Positions 1-8,279 of a stretch of DNA of 52,208 nucleotides are shown here, piece after piece. Both the position numbers and the translations under genes were made by a program. Position 1 is the stretch's first letter; each line of letters begins with the position of its first letter. The notes under the pieces were generated by a model. That model made no database searches. It was given only the letters and a program-made list of their open reading frames with translations, and was not told the DNA's origin. This DNA comes from a virus. The stretch lies in IMG/VR virus record IMGVR_UViG_3300027782_000116, positions 1-52,208 of that record; one strand, given 5' to 3'.

Positions 1-1289
1 GATTTAAACATTTTATAAAGTATTGCCAGAGGTAAAAACATTTTAGCTGAAAATATAGAAGATAATAATGCCTTAGGTAAATTTTGCATTGATTGAAAAT
101 CTAAATTTGCATTAAATTGTGGAAATGGAATTGAAAATCCACTTTGGTCATACGCATCTTTTGCTAATTTTTGTAACGCATTATTGTAATCACTAGTAAT
201 GTTATTTTTGGTACCTGTAAGAAACGCAAAATCTTCTATAATTCTTTGATTTACTGGTACTTTAAAGTTATTACAATCTTGAAATTGCATAACTTTTTGA
301 TATCTTAATGTTTCCTGATCAATATCAATGCCTTCAACACTATCAAAATCAAATATTAACCCCAGATCAACTTCATTATCACTAAACTGATTAATTGCGT
401 TTTGTTTTAATGAAGATCCGTTATTGTTTTGTGGATTTTGACACAATGAACAAATGCTATTAATGATTCTATTTAATTCATTAGTCTTAACATCCATACT
501 GCTATTGGTACTATTAATACCGCCAACCGGTGCTATAGATGCTAAGCTGTTTTTTAATATATCTGATATCTTAGGGAATTCTATTGATTCGTAATATTTT
601 TTAAGAAACCCATCAACTGTTAACGCATTAGCTTGTAATCCTGAAATTGTATAGTGTTGGTTTGCGCTATCCCAAGTCATTTGAAATAATGCGGTTTCAT
701 CATTTGCGTAAAAAGTATAAGGCGTTGAGGCATTAAATGTTGAATATAAATCTTTGTTTAACTTAACCTTACCACCATCTACTGAATTTTCATAAACAAT
801 TTTACCCAATCCTGTTTGTGGATCGGTTTGTAACATATCTAAAAAATCAAATTCTTTTGGTGATATAGTAAGCGAATCAACTTTCATTGGTGTGGAAGTT
901 CCACAACCCATATCGCTGTCATTAGCAAAAAATAATTTTTGCACACTACCAAGCATTATTGGTTTAATAGAATCAACAGTTTCATTTACAGATTCTCTAG
1001 TATATCTTCTAAGTAAACTTTCTCCGTCTTTTTCTTTAACTGGTAAGATACCTTTTAAGTCTCTGGTAATTTTTTCAAAAATATTATCTACATTAGGGAT
1101 CTTAGATTTAAGATTGTTTGCCTTGTCGCTAAAAGCATCTAAAGTAGTACCAATCTGTTTGTTCATATTGGCTAAGTCGTCATCATATTTATGCAATAAA
1201 TCTTCTACGCCCTTCTTTACTTCGCTGGCTTTTCGTATTGCATTGAATTTCGACTTTACTTCATTCTTTTTATCCTTTAAATCTGCCAT
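1..1289 (-). CDS. Phage protein of unknown function, truncated by the window edge
   Basis: An open frame runs without a stop from an ATG at 1289-1287 to the left edge, giving about 429 codons of N-terminal sequence; the C-terminus is missing. It begins MADLKDKKNEVKSKFNAI, and the first ~70 residues are charged and helix-prone (likely coiled coil). The rest is mixed, with a Cys pair in SICSLCQNP near residue 275 and a hydrophobic stretch (AKMFLPLAILY) close to the edge. I do not recognise a family. The ATG shares one base with the stop of the upstream gene (TAATG), so the two are translationally coupled. A virion or baseplate role is plausible from neighbours and size, but that is inference only. 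Confidence 0.7.
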   Translation of the reverse strand, partial: MADLKDKKNEVKSKFNAIRKASEVKKGVEDLLHKYDDDLANMNKQIGTTLDAFSDKANNLKSKIPNVDNIFEKITRDLKGILPVKEKDGESLLRRYTRESVNETVDSIKPIMLGSVQKLFFANDSDMGCGTSTPMKVDSLTISPKEFDFLDMLQTDPQTGLGKIVYENSVDGGKVKLNKDLYSTFNASTPYTFYANDETALFQMTWDSANQHYTISGLQANALTVDGFLKKYYESIEFPKISDILKNSLASIAPVGGINSTNSSMDVKTNELNRIINSICSLCQNPQNNNGSSLKQNAINQFSDNEVDLGLIFDFDSVEGIDIDQETLRYQKVMQFQDCNNFKVPVNQRIIEDFAFLTGTKNNITSDYNNALQKLAKDAYDQSGFSIPFPQFNANLDFQSMQNLPKALLSSIFSAKMFLPLAILYKMFK

Positions 1290-1666
1290 TATAAGCTATA
1301 TTTTTCACCTTTGTTTTTGTCATCACCACCATCGACTAATTTTTCTAATAATTCTCTATCTTCTTCAGTTAGAGTCATTTTACCAGGGCTAAATTTACCG
1401 CCATCTGAAGATCCTTTTTGAATAAGGGTGTTTTGAATTTTTACTAATGAGATTTTCTTTTCAGTACACTCGTTTAGTATTTTTTGTTGTTCCTTGATAA
1501 CTGGACCAATTACTGACATATCTTCAGATTCCTTCATGAATGAAAGCATCTTTTTCATGATTAAAGTCGCAGTATTTTTCTGTTCTACAATATCATTGTA
1601 GATTTCCTGCATTAATGCTAGTGCGGATTCCGTATCTAGGCTAATATTTTTTCTTGGAGTTCTCAT
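1289..1666 (-). CDS. Small coiled-coil protein, unknown function
   Basis: 125 residues, strongly helical and charged, with a long predicted coiled coil at about residues 12-85 and a Gly/Lys/Asp-rich tail (VDGGDDKNKGEKYSL). No catalytic motif, signal peptide or membrane segment is visible. The start ATG at 1666 is preceded two bases away by TATTTATTA on the coding strand, the element seen before many genes here. Its stop overlaps the start of the next gene by one base. Likely made with that protein; possibly a structural or chaperone partner. Family not recognised. Confidence 0.65.
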   Translation of the reverse strand: MRTPRKNISLDTESALALMQEIYNDIVEQKNTATLIMKKMLSFMKESEDMSVIGPVIKEQQKILNECTEKKISLVKIQNTLIQKGSSDGGKFSPGKMTLTEEDRELLEKLVDGGDDKNKGEKYSL

Positions 1667-1680
1667 ACTAATAAATAGAT

Positions 1681-2379
1681 TTAATCTAAAAAACCTCCCA
1701 AAATACCATCATATAACATTTTGTACTTTTTAAGGGCTATTCTTATTTCTTTAGTAGATAATGACGTCATCTCTCTCAAAGATAATAAAATCAAATTCTT
1801 GTTAAATTTGTTTCCATCACCAATTTGAAATATTTTATCAAAATTACTAAATATTTCAAGTAAAGCATATCCAAGTTTTGTTTCGTTATCTGTCAGGTTT
1901 TCAGTCTCTATAAACTCTTCTAATCTAGTAGATAGTGACGTAATCACGTCTCCATAGTCTACATGGTAATCGTCTATAACATAGGAAAGATCCGCTCTAG
2001 ATTCAATATCTTCCGATATATCTTCGTAGGAAACACTTCTGTTGTTTTCTTTATTGTCCTTTTGGATTGCACCCATAAGGTAATTCTTACATATTGTTCC
2101 AAAGTAAGAATACGCTTTATAGTTTTTAGTGTGATCAAATTTATTGATCTTAGTAATAAGGAAAGACATTGTATCAGTGTGTAAATCCTGAAATTCAAAA
2201 TCTTTTCTATATAGTTTATATCTTCGTATGATACTTTCAACCATTATAATTAATGGTTCTCGTAGAAACTCGTTGAATATTTTGTTTCTTTCTGTTTCGT
2301 CAACACTTTCTAGGTACTTGACTACCGCCTTTTCTTGATCCTCACCAAAGTAAACCTTTTGGGTTCTTTTTCTAGGCAT
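1681..2379 (-). CDS. 55: Sigma factor for late transcription (gp55-like)
   Basis: 232 residues. Residues about 50-130 read as sigma-70 region 2: DLHTDTMSFLITKINKFD, then a Tyr/Phe-rich SYFGTICKNYLMGAIQKD, the part that binds the core polymerase clamp and the -10 element. The C-terminal region ends in a helical segment (SLSTKEIRIALKKYKMLY) that could be a reduced region 4. T4 gp55, at 185 residues, is the reference: it directs host RNA polymerase to late promoters with the help of the sliding clamp. This protein is somewhat longer. Its ATG overlaps the stop of the glycosyltransferase upstream by one base. It is the obvious candidate to read the recurring TATTTAT/TATAAATA elements in this window. 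Confidence 0.85.
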   Translation of the reverse strand: MPRKRTQKVYFGEDQEKAVVKYLESVDETERNKIFNEFLREPLIIMVESIIRRYKLYRKDFEFQDLHTDTMSFLITKINKFDHTKNYKAYSYFGTICKNYLMGAIQKDNKENNRSVSYEDISEDIESRADLSYVIDDYHVDYGDVITSLSTRLEEFIETENLTDNETKLGYALLEIFSNFDKIFQIGDGNKFNKNLILLSLREMTSLSTKEIRIALKKYKMLYDGILGGFLD

Positions 2380-3164
2380 TAATTTTCTATCTCATTTATT
2401 TCGCGTTTATTGGTGTAAAAAAATTCTTTCTTTGCTGTATCCAACCAAAATTTAACTTCTTTTTCTGTAAGTTTTTGACCTTCATCGTTTTTATATAACC
2501 AAAAAAGAGAATCATCTCTGAAGTTTACATGTTTATAACCAATTCTTGGTACACCCATAATAATAACACCATTATGGCTTAATCTTAATAAGAATTCATA
2601 TCCAAATGTCAGTTTAATATTATCTTTTAACCCACCATTCTTTTTAACAACATCAGTTTTATATAAACCGCCAGTGATTTGATAGTTTTGATATTCTAAT
2701 AAAACTTCATTGTCTAAATAACCTTGTCTATCTGTGAACCCATATGCCCAAATAGAATCATTTGTAAAACTAGTAAAATTACCTTCTTTATCAATATCTT
2801 TAACTATTGGTAAAAACACATCAGCATCTGGGTGTTGCTTCATATATTGTGTCATATGTTTTAACCATGTTTTTTGATATTCATCATCAATTTCTAAAAT
2901 TGAAAACCAAGGTGTCTCTACTTTTTCTAAAGCCAAGTTTACTTGGTTACAAAAATTAGAGTCTGAATTATGGAACTCATAAACTATTTCTAATTTTTGA
3001 CCTAAATCAACTTCTTCTAAATCTTTTTTTAGTTTTTTAGGTGCAACAATAAGTAAAACAACATCATTGTGGAATTCTTTAACGGATGATACCGCGTTTT
3101 CCAACATTAATTTATAATCGTCGTCTAATTTATGTACCGGTAAAACTATTGTTATATTTTTCAT
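2379..3164 (-). CDS. Glycosyltransferase family 2-like (GT-A fold)
   Basis: 261 residues opening with the GT-A beginning MKNITIVLPVHKLDDDY, followed by a helix and a second strand (DVVLLIVAP). The nucleotide-sugar/metal motif position is occupied by EIDDEY near residue 95, matching the DXD of GT2 enzymes. A later segment with TGGLYKTDVV and a C-terminal acceptor region complete the fold. It probably transfers a sugar to phage DNA, a virion protein or the host surface; the acceptor cannot be told. It follows a second glycosyltransferase by 2 nt and overlaps the sigma factor start by one base, so it lies inside a tight minus-strand operon. Confidence 0.8.
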   Translation of the reverse strand: MKNITIVLPVHKLDDDYKLMLENAVSSVKEFHNDVVLLIVAPKKLKKDLEEVDLGQKLEIVYEFHNSDSNFCNQVNLALEKVETPWFSILEIDDEYQKTWLKHMTQYMKQHPDADVFLPIVKDIDKEGNFTSFTNDSIWAYGFTDRQGYLDNEVLLEYQNYQITGGLYKTDVVKKNGGLKDNIKLTFGYEFLLRLSHNGVIIMGVPRIGYKHVNFRDDSLFWLYKNDEGQKLTEKEVKFWLDTAKKEFFYTNKREINEIEN

Positions 3165-3166
3165 TT

Positions 3167-4228
3167 TTATTCTACTGTTTTAAATTTTTCAATTGCTGTT
3201 AATATTGAATCTCTTCTTTTAGAATTAAATGAAGAAAAAATATTAATAACATTATTTTTAGTGATATCTTTTTGATATGGTAAAATTGTGTTTTTCATCG
3301 TTTCCAATACCTCGGCATCGATCTCTGCACCTTCTAACCAAGCTAAACAAAAAGTCCCTAGTAATTCAACCACTTTATTTTCATCATATGTCCACATACC
3401 ATTTTCTGCCAACCAATCTGGTTCTGTTGTTGGTATTTTACCAATAACCGGCACACCGCATTTCATTGATTCTAATGGGAAAGTACCAAAAGTACTATCG
3501 TCATCTAACCACACAGAAACAAAACATTCTTTTAATGATGTTGCAAATTCTGTGTGAGACATTTGAACCATGTCTCTAAATGTAATCCATCTCAATTGTG
3601 GATATTTTAAATAAAACTCTGAAATAATTTTTCTGTGTTTTACTCTATCTCTTGAACTAATAGCAATAATGGGCTTTTGAGCTAAATCTATTTTAGTAAA
3701 ATAATCTTCAATAACCGGAGGGATAATGTATGATAATGCTTCTGGAAAATATTCGGAAATATATTTCTTAGCTTTTTCAGTGGTGGTGATACATTTGTCA
3801 AAACCATAATCACTCCATCTGCTACCAATTGATAATGTTTCAAACATATATTCTAATTGTTGAACTAACATAATTTTAACACATTTAACGTTAGCTAATT
3901 GTGGTAAAACATTAGAGTAGTTTTCTGGAACAACTAAAATATCATCTATTTTCATTTCGATCTTATCATCCTTAATAGAAACCACAGGAATCGTTTTGTA
4001 CTTCTCATCAAGCCACGCATCAACACCACCATACTTGTTGTCTTCAACAAGAATTTTTGAATTCATTCCATTTTCTCTTAAAAAAAGAGCCATGTCATAA
4101 ATGTGTTTAACCGCCGCCCTAGCATTGCCTTTTGTGTCATAGCACAAGAAATAGATTCCATTTTCATTTGAATCAATTCTTAATAAGGCTTGCTCTAATT
4201 TTTCAATGTTTGCTAAATTTTCGCTCAT
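3167..4228 (-). CDS. Glycosyltransferase, GT-B fold (group 1/GT4-like)
   Basis: 353 residues. The C-terminal half has the donor-binding pattern of GT-B enzymes: a strand with PIIAISSRDRVKHR near residue 185, then a segment with PLESMKCGVPVIGK near residue 253 (the Glu-x7-type motif that contacts the nucleotide sugar). The N-terminal half carries a Rossmann-like acceptor domain (ENGIYFLCYDTKGNARAAVK). Members transfer hexoses from UDP- or GDP-sugars. It sits between a small unknown gene (1 nt gap) and a GT2 enzyme (2 nt gap), so two folds of glycosyltransferase are made together, suggesting sequential sugar addition. Acceptor unknown. Confidence 0.75.
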   Translation of the reverse strand: MSENLANIEKLEQALLRIDSNENGIYFLCYDTKGNARAAVKHIYDMALFLRENGMNSKILVEDNKYGGVDAWLDEKYKTIPVVSIKDDKIEMKIDDILVVPENYSNVLPQLANVKCVKIMLVQQLEYMFETLSIGSRWSDYGFDKCITTTEKAKKYISEYFPEALSYIIPPVIEDYFTKIDLAQKPIIAISSRDRVKHRKIISEFYLKYPQLRWITFRDMVQMSHTEFATSLKECFVSVWLDDDSTFGTFPLESMKCGVPVIGKIPTTEPDWLAENGMWTYDENKVVELLGTFCLAWLEGAEIDAEVLETMKNTILPYQKDITKNNVINIFSSFNSKRRDSILTAIEKFKTVE

Positions 4229-4229
4229 T

Positions 4230-4517
4230 TTATTCGTTTTCTTCTATTATTATATCGTTCTTTATTAGTGTATTAAATGCTAATCTAAATGATGGTGTAC
4301 CAGCTTTATCTTTTCTGAATATGTCTAACTCTTCTTCTTCATAATCATCAATTTCATTTATCACCCTATCTATTAACATTTTTATCATTTCATATTTAAA
4401 AATATTAATTTCAATTATTTCTTGTCCGTCCTCATCTTTTGATGAACTATCTGTTTTACATTTTTCAACAATTGCGTCGATATCAATGTAGTATTCTCCA
4501 TTTAATAAATTACTCAT
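4230..4517 (-). CDS. Small acidic protein, unknown function
   Basis: 95 residues, rich in Asp and Glu with a central acidic run (EIDDYEEEELDIF). No recognisable domain, membrane segment or metal motif. The ATG at 4517 overlaps the 3' end of the upstream HAD-like gene by 8 nt, and the stop lies 1 nt before the next glycosyltransferase start, so it is certainly part of the operon. Real gene by position and codon use; function unknown. Confidence 0.6.
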   Translation of the reverse strand: MSNLLNGEYYIDIDAIVEKCKTDSSSKDEDGQEIIEINIFKYEMIKMLIDRVINEIDDYEEEELDIFRKDKAGTPSFRLAFNTLIKNDIIIEENE

Positions 4518-5085
4518 TAATTTGTATTTCGTTTAGCTTAGTTATTTTATTTTCAGATTCAATATAGGAATTATATGGTGTTTCAAATAAAACTATTCTT
4601 TTGCCTTCTGGTTTAGTATCTAAAATCTTTTGACTATCTGTGATCCACATATCTACATTTTCCCACTCTTTTTCTAATTCACTACTTAAAATAAATTTAA
4701 CATTATTAACCATCATGCCATTTCTGGAAAGGAAGAAAAATGTGGCTGGTCTTGCCTTACCTAATTCGTCTAAACCAACTAATGTAATAGTATGTTCTTT
4801 GTTATCATAAACTAATTTATTTAGTTCATTATTTACTCCATTGTAACTTACTGGTGAATGACCATAAAGTTCCATCGGGTATTCAATATATTCGAAATAC
4901 TCTTCCTGCTCTTTAGATTGAAAGATAAAATGATCAGACAATGTTTTATTAGTAATTGGTTCAATAACCTTATACTCAAAATTATCTTCAGTTTCTTCAA
5001 CATCAATATAAGCTTGCTCATAGTGATAATGAAATCGATTTACGAAATTACGTAAAACCCCATCGATTGAAATATAGATATTCAT
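4510..5085 (-). CDS. HAD-superfamily-like protein lacking the usual nucleophile
   Basis: 191 residues with the outline of a HAD hydrolase of the 5'(3')-nucleotidase type: N-terminal IYISIDGVLRNFVN resembles motif I (DxDGxL), TITLVGLDELGKARPATFFF may be the motif II strand, and WITDSQKILDTKPEGKRIVLF resembles motif III/IV (Asp followed by Lys). The first Asp of motif I, the covalent nucleophile in active HAD enzymes, is Ser6 here while the second Asp (Asp8) is kept. The protein may therefore be inactive as a phosphatase, or have a binding role. An acidic insert spans residues 28-75. Fold assignment is by motif reading only. Confidence 0.5.
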   Translation of the reverse strand: MNIYISIDGVLRNFVNRFHYHYEQAYIDVEETEDNFEYKVIEPITNKTLSDHFIFQSKEQEEYFEYIEYPMELYGHSPVSYNGVNNELNKLVYDNKEHTITLVGLDELGKARPATFFFLSRNGMMVNNVKFILSSELEKEWENVDMWITDSQKILDTKPEGKRIVLFETPYNSYIESENKITKLNEIQINE

Positions 5086-5127
5086 ATTTCAAAAGATAGG
5101 GCTTATTTAATATAAAGTAAAGGTAAT

Positions 5128-5856
5128 TTACTCGTATCTACGCAATATTTGAGATATAATTGGGTTTCTAACAATGTCTTCCATACCAAATTCAAAAACA
5201 CCAATACCTTTCAAGTCGCCAAGTCTTTGTTTTGCGTCATATAGACCTGATTTTGTCTTGTCTTTAAATTTATCTGATTGTTCTAAATCACCAGATAAAA
5301 AGAATTTAGAGTTGAAACCTATACGAGTTAATAATAATTTTATTTGTGCTGGGCTAGCATTTTGCGCTTCTTCAAAAACTAAGATAGTGTTATCTACGTT
5401 CCATCCTCTCATATATGCTAAGGCGGCCACTTCTATATAACCTAAGTCTTTTAAAGCTTCTCTAGATTCCTTACCAATTATCTTGTTTAAAAGATAATAT
5501 GATGGATAAATGTATGGATCTAATTTTTCTTCTAAACCACCTGGTAAAGAACCAAGTTTTTCTTCGGCCTCTACCGCCGGTCTAACAATAATGATTTTCT
5601 CATATTTGTTATCCTCATCATAAAGCAAATCAATTGCTCTTTTCATAGCAATATAGGATTTACCTACACCCGCTGGGCCAAAGCAAAGGGTGATTTGGTT
5701 GTCACCCAACATATTCCAATATTTTTCTTGATTTTCTGTTAAGAATTTTTCTTTTGGTCTTTTGATTATTTGTCTAATCTTTTCCTTATGTGATGTCTTT
5801 TTCTCCTCTATTGCTACTATTGGGTAGTTTCTACCGATCTTAGGTTTTAATGCCAA
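5128..5856 (-). CDS. phoH: PhoH-family ATPase
   Basis: 242 residues with Walker A GPAGVGKS at 60-67, a Walker B/PhoH signature ILVFEEAQNASPAQIKLLLTR around 155-175, and the downstream SGDLEQ motif. PhoH proteins are P-loop ATPases widespread in phages, linked to RNA metabolism and phosphate stress, with the phage role unsettled. The start appears to be TTG at 5856-5854: the in-frame stop lies six codons upstream with no ATG between, and the first internal Met (residue 49) is too close to Walker A to keep the N-terminal helix. A TATTTATA element on the coding strand ends 32 nt upstream. It follows dUTPase with a 40-nt gap. Confidence 0.9.
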   Translation of the reverse strand: MALKPKIGRNYPIVAIEEKKTSHKEKIRQIIKRPKEKFLTENQEKYWNMLGDNQITLCFGPAGVGKSYIAMKRAIDLLYDEDNKYEKIIIVRPAVEAEEKLGSLPGGLEEKLDPYIYPSYYLLNKIIGKESREALKDLGYIEVAALAYMRGWNVDNTILVFEEAQNASPAQIKLLLTRIGFNSKFFLSGDLEQSDKFKDKTKSGLYDAKQRLGDLKGIGVFEFGMEDIVRNPIISQILRRYE

Positions 5857-5888
5857 AATGTGTCGTTTTAATTAATCTATTTATTGTT

Positions 5889-5896
5889 TATAAATA
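5889..5896 (-). promoter_or_regulatory. TATTTATA element upstream of PhoH
   Basis: On the minus (coding) strand this reads TATTTATA, and on the plus strand TATAAATA, the T4 late promoter octamer. It lies 32 nt upstream of the PhoH start in the only real gap of this part of the minus operon. Orientation is opposite to the T4 late promoter relative to the gene it precedes. Promoter function is inferred. Confidence 0.35.
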
Positions 5897-6514
5897 TCAC
5901 TGAATCCCACTTGAGCCAAACCCATCACTACCTCTTGAGGTCTCATTTAGTGTATCTGTATTAATAAGATTTACCTTATTTTCCCCGAATACAGGCATAA
6001 CTACACCTTGAGCTATTCTATCTCCGTGGTTGATTGTGAATGGGTCTTTGCTTAGATTAATTAATATAATCTTAACCTCTCCTCTATAATGACTATCCAC
6101 CGTTCCTGGTGTATTAACAACACTTATACCGTTTTTAGCCGCTAACCCACTTCTTGGTCTAACTTGCAATTCGGTACCCTTTTGTAGTTCAAAAAATAAA
6201 CCAGTTGGTACTATTGTTCTCTCTAACATGCCAATTGTAATTGGTTCATCTATGTTAGCTCTTAAATCAAAACCACTATCTCCCTCATTTGCGTATGTTG
6301 GGTCGGGGTTATTTGACTTATTAATAAATTTAACTTTGATTTTTGAAAACTCTAATTTTTGTGCGTTTAGAATTTCATCATTAAGGTGATCTAATGTGCT
6401 GTTAATTTGTGATGCAAAATCTTCGTTTATTTCATCACTTTCGTCTTCATTAAGTAACTTCTCGTATTCCTTTAATTTACTTAAAATATCTTCTAAATTA
6501 TTCAGGTTCTCCAT
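5897..6514 (-). CDS. dut: dUTP diphosphatase (trimeric dUTPase) with N-terminal extension
   Basis: Hydrolyses dUTP to dUMP and pyrophosphate, keeping uracil out of phage DNA and supplying dUMP for dTTP. All five motifs of the trimeric family are present in order: GDSGFDLRA (78-86), RPRSGLAAKNGI (119-130), PGTVDSHYRGE (136-146) with the catalytic Asp, GDRIAQGV (164-171) and C-terminal RGSDGFGSSG (194-203). About 55 acidic, helical residues precede the core; the usual enzyme is ~150 residues, so this is an extra domain of unknown purpose. The ATG overlaps the upstream small gene by 17 nt. Confidence 0.95.
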   Translation of the reverse strand: MENLNNLEDILSKLKEYEKLLNEDESDEINEDFASQINSTLDHLNDEILNAQKLEFSKIKVKFINKSNNPDPTYANEGDSGFDLRANIDEPITIGMLERTIVPTGLFFELQKGTELQVRPRSGLAAKNGISVVNTPGTVDSHYRGEVKIILINLSKDPFTINHGDRIAQGVVMPVFGENKVNLINTDTLNETSRGSDGFGSSGIQ

Positions 6515-6731
6515 TTTTTTGTGTTTGTTTTTCTGATAACCACTTATCTAGATTTTTTATTCTTTCTTTTAAATCTTTGTCTTGTGGTCTTATACAACAT
6601 TCAACAAATATATCTGTCATTCGTTGTAATTCTTCTACTGTTAATTTAACACCAACTGAATTAGTGTATTCTAATACCATTTTACTTTGGGACTGTCTAA
6701 CAATCTGTATGTCTCTACCGTAAAATTCCAT
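6498..6731 (-). CDS. Small protein, unknown function
   Basis: 77 residues, helical and charged, starting MEFYGRDIQIVRQSQSKM with a pair of Cys (VECCIRPQDKD) at about 48-49. No domain recognised. It overlaps the dUTPase start by 17 nt and lies 19 nt after the previous small gene, so it is part of the nucleotide-metabolism segment of the operon. Could assist dUTPase or be unrelated; nothing in the sequence decides. Confidence 0.55.
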   Translation of the reverse strand: MEFYGRDIQIVRQSQSKMVLEYTNSVGVKLTVEELQRMTDIFVECCIRPQDKDLKERIKNLDKWLSEKQTQKNGEPE

Positions 6732-6750
6732 TCAGTTGGTGTCTATTAAA

Positions 6751-6987
6751 CTACTTTGACTTATAATACTCTGGAGTATTTTTAGAGTCAATTATGCATT
6801 CAATCGCCATTTTTGCGACTGAAATACTTTCACTAGAACGGACGTCTCCCGCTCTATACTTAGATGCAACTAATGTAGCTTCCTCAACTGATTCGGCTTC
6901 AATAACGTACTTAAATTTTTTAACGCGAGGATTTCCTTCTCTGTCCATTTGTTCGGTTTCATAACCGATCGTAACTAAATAATGCAT
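6751..6987 (-). CDS. Small protein resembling Bacteroidota DUF4494-type proteins
   Basis: 78 residues. The pattern HYLVTIGYETEQ, then KKFKYVIEAESVEEATLVASKY, then SISVAKMAIECII is a compact alpha/beta unit with a strand-strand-helix repeat. It resembles the small DUF4494-like proteins of Bacteroidota phages and prophages, but I rate this family link as tentative. It is preceded by an A/T-rich leader lacking a Shine-Dalgarno sequence and follows the glycosyltransferase gene by 13 nt. Confidence 0.5.
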   Translation of the reverse strand: MHYLVTIGYETEQMDREGNPRVKKFKYVIEAESVEEATLVASKYRAGDVRSSESISVAKMAIECIIDSKNTPEYYKSK

Positions 6988-7000
6988 AGTTGTTTTTTTT

Positions 7001-8230
7001 TTAATTGTTTATAATTGATTTTAAAAATTGTACTCTATCTCTACATACATTTTTTAATGAATATGTAACTTTAACTGTTTCATATAAACGATTACCCAAA
7101 TCTTCAATCATGTTAGGATTTTCAATTAAACGTTTCATATGTTTTGCCCAGTCTTTGTGGTTTTTTTGCGTAGAAACTAATAACGCATTTCCTTTGTCAT
7201 TAAATGCCCCATTATCTACTGCAGATATCAAATCTAATGTATAAGGATTTACGTTACTAGCAATAATTGCTTTTTTATGGAATCCAGCTTCAATGACTTT
7301 TAATTGTGATTTATAACCATTGAACATTGATTCCACTAACGGAGCCAAAGATACATCAAAATAATTATAATTGTTAGCATATTTGTTGATTTCTTGCGTC
7401 CATCTTCTTACATAAGGTAGTTCAAGATCACCTGGGTATGGTACCTGTGAAAATGTTAACAAATGCTTTTTATATTCCGGATCAACAGATTTGTAGTTAT
7501 CAGTAAAGATTGCTTCATATTTACTCCAAACAGTTTCATGTGGCAAAATATCTCGTTTTCTAACTTCACCATTTTCTTTATTAAGTTCAGTAACTGTGCC
7601 TCTTAAATCAAAGCCACATAAAACAAATTGAGTTTTATCATTATATGAGTTCTGTATATTTCCAATACCCGATCTTAATAGGTCAATATCATGGAAGTGA
7701 GATGAGCCACCTAACCAACCAAATCTAATTCTATCTGATTTTAATGGCGCGACATTGAATTGTTGTTCAGTTTCATCTACCGCGTTAGGGAAAACGTGGA
7801 CGCTTTTATTTTTAATTCTTTCCTTTATTATATTCGCAAATATTGGTGTGGTGCAATGAATATGATCTACTTCTTTAAGTAATTCGACCTTTTTTTCTCC
7901 AATTTTAAGATTTTTAATTTGCTCATACATAGGATGCCTTTGATCAACCATCCAAAAGTCATCAATATCCATAATAACCTTAATGCCTTGATTCTTAAGC
8001 CATTTGATTCTTTTTAAATTATCTTCATGACTTGTTTTGTGAATAAAACTGTGGAATATAACTACATCATAATTTTTAAAAAAATCATCGTTATCTTCAA
8101 CATCAAAAAGGATGTCAGTATGAATTTCATCAGAATAATTATTTCCAATGAATTTATAGGGATCAATCACCCTGAATTTACCTACGCCGTGATTATCGGA
8201 CGGAATTGCTAATACTCTTATTTTAGACAT
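7001..8230 (-). CDS. Glycosyltransferase, GT-B fold (third in the block)
   Basis: 409 residues. N-terminal Rossmann-like part (SKIRVLAIPSDNHGVGKFRV; then YDVVIFHSFIH and VIMDIDDFW) and a C-terminal donor domain with RIRFGWLGGSSHFHDIDLL, then LAPLVESMFNGYKSQLKVIEAGFHKKAIIAS, the Glu-containing nucleotide-sugar motif of GT4-like enzymes. Distinct in sequence from the 3167-4228 enzyme. With the two other transferases it forms a sugar-transfer set embedded among regulatory, nucleotide and virion genes, consistent with glycosylation of virion proteins or DNA. Target unknown. Confidence 0.75.
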   Translation of the reverse strand: MSKIRVLAIPSDNHGVGKFRVIDPYKFIGNNYSDEIHTDILFDVEDNDDFFKNYDVVIFHSFIHKTSHEDNLKRIKWLKNQGIKVIMDIDDFWMVDQRHPMYEQIKNLKIGEKKVELLKEVDHIHCTTPIFANIIKERIKNKSVHVFPNAVDETEQQFNVAPLKSDRIRFGWLGGSSHFHDIDLLRSGIGNIQNSYNDKTQFVLCGFDLRGTVTELNKENGEVRKRDILPHETVWSKYEAIFTDNYKSVDPEYKKHLLTFSQVPYPGDLELPYVRRWTQEINKYANNYNYFDVSLAPLVESMFNGYKSQLKVIEAGFHKKAIIASNVNPYTLDLISAVDNGAFNDKGNALLVSTQKNHKDWAKHMKRLIENPNMIEDLGNRLYETVKVTYSLKNVCRDRVQFLKSIINN

Positions 8231-8279
8231 TATAATTTGTTATAAATCTAATATAAGAAAAAAAAACTAAAAAGGGAAC

